A DNA stretch of 64,000 nt from assembly GCF_002968835.1 (NCBI RefSeq), contig NZ_PKQK01000001.1, forward strand, positions 2,232,001 through 2,296,000. The letters are read 5' to 3'. The DNA comes from Paenibacillus sp. PCH8 (GTDB lineage: Bacteria > Bacillota > Bacilli > Paenibacillales > Paenibacillaceae). The translations under genes and the position numbers were made by a program. Below are positions 8,227 to 16,194 of this stretch, piece by piece (the first letter of the stretch is position 1; each line of letters opens with the position of its first letter). The notes beneath the pieces are model-generated. The model searched no databases, had not been told where the DNA came from, and saw only the letters and a list, made by a program, of their open reading frames with translations.

Positions 8227-9939
8227 ATGAGTACACTTTATGACCAAGCGATGGAAGAGATGATTATGACGATCCATGAGTGGTTTGATGAACAGGAAAA
8301 GCGGGATGACTTGGAAAGTGTTACGAAGCGAACCACGCTGCAAATGGGCATCTTCAATGATATTTTGCTGGATTATAGACCTGGACGGACTACAGTAGAC
8401 AGTGTGGATCTGGGGTTGGATGATGGATTGAAGTCGAAGCAGGCAGGGCTCTTTACCGAAGAGCAGGTGCGAACGGAGATCCAGCCGAAGCTGGTAGAGG
8501 TTGTACAGGTCAAATTAGACGAGCTGGCGAATACACCATTGATCGACTACCGCTTCACCTTTCGCGGGAAATTTCCGACGACCGAAGGGAAGCTGCAACT
8601 GACATTGCTGGATTATGTGAATGAAGAGAAAAGGCAGCAACTGCTTGAGCGCATTCATACATATATTGAGAAGAAACTGGAACACGGTACATACCCGACG
8701 AAGCCGTTGGAATCCTTCTTTGTAACTCGTCACTTGCTTGACCCGAAACTGTTCCCTGAGTTGGATGTAGCATGGACAATCAGGCAGTATGACCGAATTC
8801 AGGAGTTAAATAAAGGACGTCAGGACACCCTTGCGGAGCATCGTGGAGATATTATTCGCGCGGTGACAGCATGGGTGGAGAATCAATTTTTGCCCCAATA
8901 TTATGAGGTGCAGTCTTCAGCGTACAGTGCCGCTGAATACACACTCAAGTCAGATGCAGTTATGGAGTCAGACGATAAGGCAGATTCAGTCCAGCACTCC
9001 AGCGAGAACAAGAGCGGGGAACGTGGGGCGCAACCTATGGATTTGCTATTATATGCAGCGGTCATGATTCTACGTTTTGAACCCAGTTACAGTAAGCCTA
9101 AAGGTCTGACTTTCCTGGAACTGGCGAAGCAGCTTGGCAGCAGTCGTGCATCACGTATGATGACGGAAGGTAGCGGCACGTATGCGAAGGAAGATATCCG
9201 TGTAAAAACGGAACAGGTGGAGTGCAAAGCGAATGATGTATTTGCTCTGATGACCATTCACATTCGCAAGGAAGAGGCGGGTGCCTATCAGCAGGCGCTT
9301 GCCTTTATAACTCATTTATTGAAGCAGGGCTTCCCCAAAAGTTATAAGATCAAGCTGAAATCTGGCGTAAAGCAGTATTTGCCGATCAAAGGACTCGCGA
9401 AATCGGACACTCACCGATTCTTTGCCAATGCGCTGGAGTACCCGGAGTTGCACCCGCTTCTTGAAGAATATGCGCGTGAAGCTATTCAAGAATTCGAGTT
9501 TTACGAGGATACGGAAGGAGAGAAGAACTGTATGCCAGGCAGTTATGCCACCTTTGGCCTGGGGCTTGCAGATGCGCGATATTTCCCGCTGGTTGAATAT
9601 TACATGGGCAAAGTGGATGATGAGCATCAGTTAATTCAGGATAAATTCACCTCTGCATTTGCAGAAACGCATGGTGTAACAGCAAGCTCGATACCTGTGT
9701 TAGTTGCCAGCTTGCGACGTTCGACCGACAGTCTGAAGCTGAAGATTCAGCCCGAGCTGGAGAATGATGAAGTACTCGAACTGCTGATACAACAAATTCA
9801 GGGGCTCCCTGACTATGAAGTGGAGCGTATCCTTTACCCGATCTTCGGCAAGATGGAGAAGCTTGTGACGCTGGCTCGTAAGGCTTCGGGAAGACGTAAG
9901 GAGTTATTGCTGAAACTGTTGCAGGCCGCTGGAAAATAA
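8227..9939 (+). CDS. Hypothetical protein, 570 aa, DUF6138-like
   Basis: Large soluble protein without signal peptide or membrane helices. General resemblance suggests the uncharacterised DUF6138 family, but I cannot confirm this. The sequence is helical and rich in charged residues; a low-complexity Ser/Asp/Glu/Lys insert near residues 240-263 looks like a flexible linker between two domains. The C-terminal half contains a Gly/Ala-rich FGLGLADARYFPLVEYYMG segment. ATG 8227 follows GGCAGGAG at 6 bases. The next gene starts 88 bases downstream in the same direction, so the two may be co-transcribed. Role unknown. Confidence 0.8.
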   Translation: MSTLYDQAMEEMIMTIHEWFDEQEKRDDLESVTKRTTLQMGIFNDILLDYRPGRTTVDSVDLGLDDGLKSKQAGLFTEEQVRTEIQPKLVEVVQVKLDELANTPLIDYRFTFRGKFPTTEGKLQLTLLDYVNEEKRQQLLERIHTYIEKKLEHGTYPTKPLESFFVTRHLLDPKLFPELDVAWTIRQYDRIQELNKGRQDTLAEHRGDIIRAVTAWVENQFLPQYYEVQSSAYSAAEYTLKSDAVMESDDKADSVQHSSENKSGERGAQPMDLLLYAAVMILRFEPSYSKPKGLTFLELAKQLGSSRASRMMTEGSGTYAKEDIRVKTEQVECKANDVFALMTIHIRKEEAGAYQQALAFITHLLKQGFPKSYKIKLKSGVKQYLPIKGLAKSDTHRFFANALEYPELHPLLEEYAREAIQEFEFYEDTEGEKNCMPGSYATFGLGLADARYFPLVEYYMGKVDDEHQLIQDKFTSAFAETHGVTASSIPVLVASLRRSTDSLKLKIQPELENDEVLELLIQQIQGLPDYEVERILYPIFGKMEKLVTLARKASGRRKELLLKLLQAAGK

Positions 9940-10027
9940 AATGTAAACAAAACAAGTAAGATTTTACTGTGCCAGCCAGTAGAGCATTTTAGTGAATTGA
10001 AAGTGTATAAGGAAAGGTGGGGAGTTT

Positions 10028-11083
10028 ATGGAAGTTTTGAATCGAGACGGGTGGCAGAGATTATCAGCTGAAGACAAAGAAGAGTGGATGCGTAAGATGG
10101 TTCGGGAGTTACCGGATGATATGCAGTATGAGGGTTTGGCATCGTTCGAACGATTCGGTCAGCGAATGGAGACAGGGGTGTTTACGCATGAGGGGGAGAG
10201 ATTTGTATTTGTGCCTGGGGATCACGTCACGCTCGGCTGGGATCGTTGGCTGCATGGAATGAACAAAGAGACCTCAGCCGACCTGCATGAAACGGTCAGC
10301 GAATATGGAGTAGAAGATGTAGATTCGTTTCTGGCGAGTCAAATGTCACCTGTGAGAGAAGTGCAGATTGTTCCAATGCTCGTGGAATGTGAGACGATTT
10401 CACTGGGCTGGATTGAAGTATCCGAGGAGGAAGCATTTGCGCAAGAAAATCCTGATTTCTCGTCAACCCTGGAGCAGTTCAAGCAGTCGGAGATACGTGA
10501 ATATGAATTGCATCAACACTTCCGCCTGATTCGTCAAGAAGAGGGTGAAGTCCGAATCCTGTGGTTCAATGAAGGGATAGAACTGGAGGACGTCGTGAGG
10601 GAGGAAGCAGCGGCGGGCTTTGGTTTGCTTACCGAAGATGAATGGGAGTATATCTATGGCGGCGGTTGTCGCACGTTATTTCCTTGGGGAGACAGCTTTG
10701 ACTATACGATGAAATTGAAGCATTATGGAGCCCTGGAAGGCGCCGAAGAGAACGTGGATCAATTGGCCGAGCCGGACTCCTTGCTAGTTGAAGAGGAAGA
10801 TCATCCATACGATCTGGAACTGCCGAATTTCTTCGGAGTACGGTTTGCCGGAGATCCCTACAAGTATGAGCTTACGCTGGATACTGCAGGGGACGTGATG
10901 CCCAAGGGCGGAGACGGTGGAAGTTTAATTTGTGGTGGTACGGGTCCACTGGTTGGTTTCTTGCCCGCTGCTGCGGTGTATTATCGGGACGGTAACGCCA
11001 GTGAACTGGACTGGGAGGAATTGATGGATACAATGTACTATCGCAGAGTTTTTCGTTTAACGGGAATGGCACTGCAGTCATGA
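10028..11083 (+). CDS. Hypothetical protein, 351 aa, with sulfatase-modifying-factor-like stretch
   Basis: Soluble protein of unknown role. Residues about 198-222 (FGLLTEDEWEYIYGGG, then LFPWGD) closely recall the RLPTEAEWEYAARGG...YPWGD signature of formylglycine-generating-enzyme-like domains, and a late GGTGP plus YYRRVFRL resembles the end of that fold. The rest is acidic and unfamiliar, and the usual catalytic cysteines of formylglycine generators are not seen, so enzyme activity should not be assumed. AGGAAAGGTGGGGAG precedes ATG 10028. It follows the DUF6138-like gene in the same direction and is closed by a bidirectional terminator. Confidence 0.8.
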   Translation: MEVLNRDGWQRLSAEDKEEWMRKMVRELPDDMQYEGLASFERFGQRMETGVFTHEGERFVFVPGDHVTLGWDRWLHGMNKETSADLHETVSEYGVEDVDSFLASQMSPVREVQIVPMLVECETISLGWIEVSEEEAFAQENPDFSSTLEQFKQSEIREYELHQHFRLIRQEEGEVRILWFNEGIELEDVVREEAAAGFGLLTEDEWEYIYGGGCRTLFPWGDSFDYTMKLKHYGALEGAEENVDQLAEPDSLLVEEEDHPYDLELPNFFGVRFAGDPYKYELTLDTAGDVMPKGGDGGSLICGGTGPLVGFLPAAAVYYRDGNASELDWEELMDTMYYRRVFRLTGMALQS

Positions 11084-11196
11084 CGAAACGAATTGATCAT
11101 GTATGTCTTTAATCATGAAGATATTTGAAGAAGTTATTTTTAAAGGGTATGCGGCCGAATAGGAAGAGGTCGTTGTAGCAGAGCTTGAGCATACGT

Positions 11197-11256
11197 AACA
11201 CACACCAAATCAGCCCCAGCTCGGAGAGCGGGACCGAAATGATGTGTGTTTATTTT
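11197..11256. terminator. Bidirectional hairpin between convergent genes
   Basis: AACACACA pairs with TGTGTGTT across a 36-base loop; T-rich flanks exist on both strands. It lies between the convergent genes ending at 11083 and 11262. Confidence 0.55.
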
Positions 11257-11261
11257 TATGT

Positions 11262-12371
11262 TTATTTCACTTTTTGTACGGCTACCGCCATTTGCTCCAG
11301 TTGAGTATGCGTCAATTGGTTATTTGGCGAGTTGATGGTTACATAACGATCATCCAGTTGGAACGTGAGCATATCCGTTTGATCCGGTGTGTACCATTTG
11401 GCTGATACGCCATTAGGCAATTTTACCGTTTTGCCATCATAGCTGAATGAATAGTCTCTAGGGGATACCGTGACATTCATGCGATTGAAAACAAAGTTTA
11501 CGCCATCGCCGCCTGCACCTACGCTTTTGAACGTGTCACCAGCTACCATATGTTGTGGTGCATAAGCTGTTGTGAATCCATCAAATTTCGCAAATGCCTT
11601 GCGGATGTTAACCAGTTGTTGCTTGCTGTAGTTCACATCAGCGAATGCAGTTACCCCCTGATCGTTGTTACTCGTTGCCTTCTGAACAGATACAGCAACT
11701 TGTTGCAGCTGAGCTTGAGTCAGCTTGTAATCTGGCGAGCTAATAGTAACGTAACGATCATCCAACTGGAACGTGAGCATGCCTGTTTGATCCGGTGTGT
11801 ACCATTTGGCGATCACCCCATTGGACAGTTTTACATCTTTGCTGGTGTAACCTTCTGAATAATCTCTTGGAGACACATCCACTTTCATATGATTGAAAAT
11901 GTAGCTGACGCCATCCCCACCTGCACCTACGCTCTTGAACGTGTCACCTGCGATCATCTGTTGAGGTGCATAAGCTGTCTCGAACCCATCAAATTGGGCA
12001 AAGGCTTTCTGAATCGCTTCTTTTTGTGCTGCACTATACATTATATTCGTCAGAGCTGATGGATTGCTTGTCGCTTGGCCGATAATGATCTGTCCTTTTT
12101 TGCCGTCATAGGATACAGGTACATGGAGCGCATCGGCAAGTGCACGCACGGGCAGATAAGTAGAGTTGTTATACGTGATAGGCGCAAGTTTGTTACCATT
12201 TCCATCGGTTGGTGAGTATGCCGCACCATCGACATTGAAGCTGATCCCATGGTTAAGGTATGCCGAGATTTTCTCCAGCTGTGTTCCGGCGAATACGCCT
12301 GTTGCTCCTGTTAATGTCATGCCCAGTACCATCATTGTTGCTACAGATTTTTTCATGTTCTTTTTCATCAT
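11262..12371 (-). CDS. Secreted protein with copper-amine-oxidase N-terminal-type domain and duplicated C-terminal unit
   Basis: Exported 369-residue protein. A basic start plus hydrophobic core ending AGVFAG-like is a Sec signal peptide. Residues about 30-100 form a stalk-like copper-amine-oxidase N-terminal-type repeat (YLPVRALADAL, then GQIIIG). Two consecutive units of about 110 residues follow, each with FDGF-TAYAPQ, AGDTFKSVGAGGDGV, VSPRDYS, AKWYTPDQT and LTFQLDDRYVTI; they are clearly internal duplicates. The start is ATG 12371, placed just after AAGGAGAG; an upstream TTG reading overlaps that RBS and is rejected. The function of the repeated unit is unknown; a cell-wall or surface role is inference. 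Confidence 0.88.
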   Translation of the reverse strand: MMKKNMKKSVATMMVLGMTLTGATGVFAGTQLEKISAYLNHGISFNVDGAAYSPTDGNGNKLAPITYNNSTYLPVRALADALHVPVSYDGKKGQIIIGQATSNPSALTNIMYSAAQKEAIQKAFAQFDGFETAYAPQQMIAGDTFKSVGAGGDGVSYIFNHMKVDVSPRDYSEGYTSKDVKLSNGVIAKWYTPDQTGMLTFQLDDRYVTISSPDYKLTQAQLQQVAVSVQKATSNNDQGVTAFADVNYSKQQLVNIRKAFAKFDGFTTAYAPQHMVAGDTFKSVGAGGDGVNFVFNRMNVTVSPRDYSFSYDGKTVKLPNGVSAKWYTPDQTDMLTFQLDDRYVTINSPNNQLTHTQLEQMAVAVQKVK

Positions 12372-12555
12372 GTATCTCTCCTTCAATTGGGGGTTTGTTT
12401 TGTTTTATAAGCTCGCTGTCCCTTATGGCTTTATATTAAACCTGGAACATATCCAGAATAATTCTGAATTATCTCCAACTTGTAAACATGTGCATATGTG
12501 CGGGGAATTATTCGGGCAATGAAGTATACATGCAGGGAAAGTAATTTTAAGTAAG

Positions 12556-12600
12556 AAAAAACCACGTATCGCCCACAAATGCATTGTGGGTGCTACGTGG
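12556..12600 (-). terminator. Intrinsic terminator of the 68-residue gene
   Basis: Read leftward, CCACGTA/TACGTGG encloses CCCACAA/TTGTGGG and is followed by six T. Very stable stem. Confidence 0.9.
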
Positions 12601-12720
12601 CTATTTCGCATTTATAAAGTAGGGAGATCGTTCCACCAAACCATTCAATATGTACAGTATATCCTTGGAGCTGATCAAAAATTTAGAATTCTCTCTAATA
12701 AGTTTGAGTGTGAATTCATT

Positions 12721-12927
12721 TCAGTTCACCAAATAAAGGATGAGGCCGCCCATACCGAAGACAATCGCTCCAACGTATACATACGTAAGTTTACTCAGGT
12801 TTTGCTTGGTTCTGCGATCATAATCGGGGTTACTGGTCTGATTGGCTTTGGAATTCCCGATGACCATCGTGGCAATTCCACCGAACAGGGCAATACCAAT
12901 GATCAAAATATAGGGTAGTAATGTCAT
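12721..12927 (-). CDS. Small membrane protein, 68 aa
   Basis: Two hydrophobic helices (about residues 4-22 and 46-66) joined by a polar, basic loop (KANQTSNPDYDRRTKQN). ATG 12927 is preceded by AAGGAGG at 7 bases and a strong terminator follows, so it is a real gene. No family recognised. It is divergent from the 542-residue secreted protein gene. Confidence 0.72.
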   Translation of the reverse strand: MTLLPYILIIGIALFGGIATMVIGNSKANQTSNPDYDRRTKQNLSKLTYVYVGAIVFGMGGLILYLVN

Positions 12928-13258
12928 GAGTTGACCTCCTTATAATGAAATCAATCTGTCTATTCATTGTACTTCAGGATAACCTGGGATGTAAGCTTTT
13001 ATTGATAAATAAAGGAAATTTAAGGACTTGTCTTACAATAGGTGCATGGCATTGAAGGGCACAGATCACTTTATATTTAATATTTTTATCTTTGCATAAT
13101 CCTTGATGCGACGCACATTCACGGCTCTCCCAGGCGAGGGTTGCGAATTTATTTTGCCCACAGAGTGATCCAGATTGGAGAACCCTGCGTTACACCCTAT
13201 GAAGACGACGACGAGGAAAGAAATGATACAAACAATATAACCGAGGAGTGAACACGTA
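12928..13258. other. Intergenic region between divergent genes
   Basis: 331 bases that must hold both divergent promoters and the long leader of the rightward gene. A TGCATAAT extended-type -10 element near 13095 is the best rightward candidate, without a convincing -35. The segment 13115-13185 is GC-richer, but I see no stable hairpin or small gene. Confidence 0.4.
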
Positions 13259-14887
13259 ATGAAAATGAAAATGAAGAAGTTTATCGCACCTGTACTTAGC
13301 TTGACACTGTTGATGCCGGGAATCGCAGGCGCTGCTTCCGCACCACAGACGCCAATGACAATGATGAAAGCATCGGTGAACACACCTGCGGCTGACCTTA
13401 GAGCGAACCTGGATCACCTGTTGTCCGAACACTTTGCACTTGCTGTAACAGCAATGGCCAAAGCGTATGACGGAGCAAAAGATGCAGACGCAGCTTACAA
13501 AGCACTCGACCAAAATGCACTGGATATGCAACCGGCAATTGCTTCTCTTTACGGTGATGCAGGTGCCAAAGAATTCGAACGCATCTTCCGCGCTCATAAC
13601 AAATACACAGATGATCTGGTGAAAGCAACCAAAATGGGCAACCAGGCTGGCATCAAACAAGCTCAAGCAAACATCAACGGTTTCGTAGATGAATTCTCTA
13701 CATTCCTGAGCACAGCAACCGAAGGCAAATTGCCAAAAGCAGCTGCCAAACAGGCGCTGAAAGTACATGAAGATCTCGTACAGAAAGTATTCGATGAATA
13801 TGTAGCTGGAGATTATGCAGATGCTTACAAAGCTTACCGTGAAGGTTTCAAAGAAATGTTCGACGTAAGTAAAGCACTCTCCACAGCAATTACAACACAA
13901 ATGCCTGAGAAATTCGAGAACACTAAAGCGGATACCAAGGCAGCTGATCTGAGATCTGCACTGAACCACCTGGCTTCCGAGCACTTTGCGCTCTCGGCTC
14001 TGCAGATGCAAGAAGAGTTCGATGGACGTACAGCGGCTTCCAATGCACTGGTTACAGCTGAAGCTGGAAACACAACTGACTTCAAAGCAGCGATTGCTTC
14101 CATTTACGGCAATGATGGTGCCAATGCATTCGAGAAAATTTGGGTAACTAACCACGTTAATGCTCAAAGCGATTATGTCAAAGCTGTTAAAAATAACGAT
14201 GCTACGGCTCGTGCAGCTGTACAGAAGCGTATTGACGGATTCACAACCGAGTTCGCCACATTCCTGGATTCTGCAACAGCAGGCAACCTGCCTAAAGCAG
14301 CAGGACAACAAGCGCTGACTACACACGAGAACCAAGTGCAGAAAGTCCTCGACCGATATGCTGCAGGTAACTATGATGCTTCTTACACAACGAACCGTGA
14401 AGGCTTCAAAGTGATGTTCGGTGTAGGTCAAGCCCTGGGTAATGCGATCGTGACTCAATTCAACGACAAATTCCAAGAGTCAATGACACCTGCACCAGCA
14501 CCAGAAATGACAACGGTGTGGATGCAATTGAACAGCAAGATGCTGAAAATTAACGACAAAACAACCAACATGGATACAACACCAATGCTTTGGAAGAACA
14601 CAACATACATTCCACTGCGTTTCCTGAGTGAAGGTATTGGTGCAACGGTGAAATGGGACAAAAAAGCACAACAAGTAACGGTAATGGCTGGCGATGATAC
14701 GCTTGAATTCTGGGTAAACAACAACGTTATGGAAGTGAATGGCGTGAAGAAAAACGTGGGTGCAACTGTATTTGTAAACAAAGATGGACGTACGCAAGTA
14801 CCCCTGCGTTTCATTGCTGAACTTCTGAACTGGGACGTGAAATGGGCACAAAAAGATGGTTCCATTACGCTGACTAAATCCATGTAA
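13259..14887 (+). CDS. Secreted protein: two His-containing helical repeats plus copper-amine-oxidase N-terminal-type domain
   Basis: Exported 542-residue protein. A signal peptide ends near residue 22 (GIAGAAS). Two helical repeats of about 180 residues follow (about 45-215 and 228-400), each with ADLR, SEHFAL, a central HN or NH, FSTFL/FATFL, LPKAA and a HE-VQKV motif. Histidines and glutamates recur at matching places, which would suit a metal-binding helical bundle; that is inference. The last 125 residues are a copper-amine-oxidase N-terminal-type stalk pair (TYIPLRFLSEGIGA, then VPLRFIAELL). CGAGGAG stands 8 bases before ATG 13259; a clean terminator follows. Confidence 0.9.
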   Translation: MKMKMKKFIAPVLSLTLLMPGIAGAASAPQTPMTMMKASVNTPAADLRANLDHLLSEHFALAVTAMAKAYDGAKDADAAYKALDQNALDMQPAIASLYGDAGAKEFERIFRAHNKYTDDLVKATKMGNQAGIKQAQANINGFVDEFSTFLSTATEGKLPKAAAKQALKVHEDLVQKVFDEYVAGDYADAYKAYREGFKEMFDVSKALSTAITTQMPEKFENTKADTKAADLRSALNHLASEHFALSALQMQEEFDGRTAASNALVTAEAGNTTDFKAAIASIYGNDGANAFEKIWVTNHVNAQSDYVKAVKNNDATARAAVQKRIDGFTTEFATFLDSATAGNLPKAAGQQALTTHENQVQKVLDRYAAGNYDASYTTNREGFKVMFGVGQALGNAIVTQFNDKFQESMTPAPAPEMTTVWMQLNSKMLKINDKTTNMDTTPMLWKNTTYIPLRFLSEGIGATVKWDKKAQQVTVMAGDDTLEFWVNNNVMEVNGVKKNVGATVFVNKDGRTQVPLRFIAELLNWDVKWAQKDGSITLTKSM

Positions 14888-14918
14888 TACAACGTTTTTC
14901 ATATGAATCAAGCAAAAG

Positions 14919-14943
14919 AGCTGCCCCATACGGCAGCTTTTTT
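14919..14943 (+). terminator. Intrinsic terminator
   Basis: AGCTGCC/GGCAGCT stem with a short CCATAC loop and six T, 31 bases after the secreted-protein stop. Confidence 0.93.
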
Positions 14944-14960
14944 GTATTCACCCCAAAGTT

Positions 14961-14978
14961 CCAAATATTTGGTATAAT
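14961..14978 (+). promoter_or_regulatory. Perfect palindrome abutting an extended -10, probable operator of bdbC
   Basis: CCAAATATTTGG is a perfect 12-base palindrome at 14961-14972; its last bases supply the TGG of an extended -10 (TATAAT at 14973-14978). No -35 box is visible. A dimeric regulator bound there would cover the promoter core. Confidence 0.6.
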
Positions 14979-15076
14979 CATCGAGTAATGACCTACATAA
15001 CAGCTTGAATAGCCGATGCAGCCTAGAATGAGGTATGATAATTCGGTATAAGCCAAATGAAGAGGGGGACAGAGGA

Positions 15077-15526
15077 ATGAGTACATCATCAGAATCGGAG
15101 CGTCCGGCGAGAAGTGTGGATACCCGGTTATTTGTTGCTTGGGCCGTTTCCGTTATTGCAACAGGGGGAAGTCTCTATTTCAGTGAGATCCAGGGATATC
15201 TTCCATGTGATCTGTGCTGGTACCAGCGCATATTCATGTATCCACTAACGATCTTGCTGGGCATTGCGTACTTTAAGGATGACGTGGGCATCACGAAATA
15301 TGTACTTCCGCTTAGCTTTATCGGTGGAGGCATTTCGTTATATCATGTAACGATTCAGCGTATTTTTTCGGCTACAGGCAATGCTGTGGCTTGTGGCAAG
15401 GTTCCATGTTACACAGACTATCTGAACTGGTTTGGATTCATCACCATTCCGCTGATGGCACTCATTGCATTTATAATCATCATCGTGATGCTATGGGGTA
15501 TTGGTAAAACACCAAAATCTTCTTGA
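15077..15526 (+). CDS. bdbC: Disulfide bond formation protein, DsbB/BdbC family
   Basis: Membrane quinone-linked thiol oxidase that re-oxidises an extracytoplasmic thioredoxin-like partner and so drives disulfide formation in exported proteins. The 149 residues contain four membrane helices, the first active pair C44-D-L-C47 (PCDLCWYQR) and the second pair C106 and C111 in the following outer loop. Start ATG 15077 is chosen because AGAGGGGG lies 8 bases before it; the frame stays open upstream without an RBS. The next gene, a YtkA-like lipoprotein, starts 20 bases later, suggesting one operon. No BdbD partner is in the window. Confidence 0.95.
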   Translation: MSTSSESERPARSVDTRLFVAWAVSVIATGGSLYFSEIQGYLPCDLCWYQRIFMYPLTILLGIAYFKDDVGITKYVLPLSFIGGGISLYHVTIQRIFSATGNAVACGKVPCYTDYLNWFGFITIPLMALIAFIIIIVMLWGIGKTPKSS

Positions 15527-15546
15527 TATGAAAGGACAGATGGTTG

Positions 15547-15990
15547 ATGAGCGGACAAGCCCGTTGGTTCATGCCCTTCATTGTTCTGATCTTCCTGACC
15601 GTGGGTTGCTCTTATGAGGAACAATCTCAGTCTGGTGAGATGCCAGAGATGATCAAAGTACAGCTCATGATTCCGGACAAAGCGTCCATTAAGGAAAATG
15701 TCTCCCTGCGCATCAAACTGACACAAGGAGATCAGCCAGTGAATGATGCGGATGATGTACAGTTTCAGGTATGGAACGAGCAGGATGAACCGGAAGCCCC
15801 TTCATTGGAACAAGGAATGATGAGTGCCGAAGAACTTGAGGCTCGGGGAGCGACCACTGCCAAATCGGTAGGCGATGGAATGTATGAAGTCGTTTATACG
15901 TTTCAGAAACCTGGGGTGTATGTCATTCAGGCGCATGTGACTTCAGGGGCTATGCATACGATGCCGCGAACGAAGGTAACCGTAGAGTAG
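15547..15990 (+). CDS. YtkA/FixH-like lipoprotein
   Basis: Surface lipoprotein of 147 residues. Lipobox LTVGC puts the modified Cys at 21. The remainder is one small beta-sandwich like the YtkA-like/FixH group (polar ligand or copper-related proteins): it opens with MIPDKASIKENVSLRIKLTQ and ends with the strand pattern DGMYEVVYTFQKPGVYVIQAHV. AAAGGA lies about 10 bases before ATG 15547; a TTG one codon earlier is possible. Directly behind bdbC, so a shared envelope-oxidation or metal role is plausible but unproven. Confidence 0.85.
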   Translation: MSGQARWFMPFIVLIFLTVGCSYEEQSQSGEMPEMIKVQLMIPDKASIKENVSLRIKLTQGDQPVNDADDVQFQVWNEQDEPEAPSLEQGMMSAEELEARGATTAKSVGDGMYEVVYTFQKPGVYVIQAHVTSGAMHTMPRTKVTVE

Positions 15991-16023
15991 TCTTCTATGA
16001 ACCGATATGAACACCCAATTAGG

Positions 16024-16099
16024 AGACATCACCCGGTGAGTATAAAGTACAAGCCCAAGCCGACTGTATGGCATGGATTACCGGGTGTTGAATATGTCT
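16024..16099. repeat. Inverted repeat after the bdbC operon
   Basis: CACCCGGT (16030-16037) pairs perfectly with ACCGGGTG (16080-16087), and AGACAT/ATGTCT extend it after a bulge. It may end bdbC transcription, though no T run follows. Confidence 0.5.
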
Positions 16100-16132
16100 A
16101 ATTTCATCTGTTCATTGTCTTACTATTCAGCC

Positions 16133-16178
16133 TTGACCTTGAAGTATACTTCAAGGTTTATTCTTGATTTATCAAGAA
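16133..16178 (+). promoter_or_regulatory. MerR-type promoter with operator palindrome, plus a second palindrome
   Basis: A -35 TTGACC (16133-16138) and -10 TATTCT (16159-16164) are 20 bases apart, the over-long spacing typical of MerR-activated promoters. A perfect 22-base palindrome centred on GTATAC (16136-16157) fills the spacer. A second palindrome, TTCTTGAT/ATCAAGAA (16161-16178), overlaps the -10 and start site. A MerR gene is the second gene of the unit downstream, so autoregulation is likely. Confidence 0.75.
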
Positions 16179-16194
16179 TATTGGAGGTTAAATG

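Noticed and set aside
13190..14476. 428-residue open frame on the reverse strand
   Set aside because: It lies opposite the well-supported secreted-protein gene, is Cys/Ser-rich without domain logic, and has no RBS; it is a codon-bias shadow.
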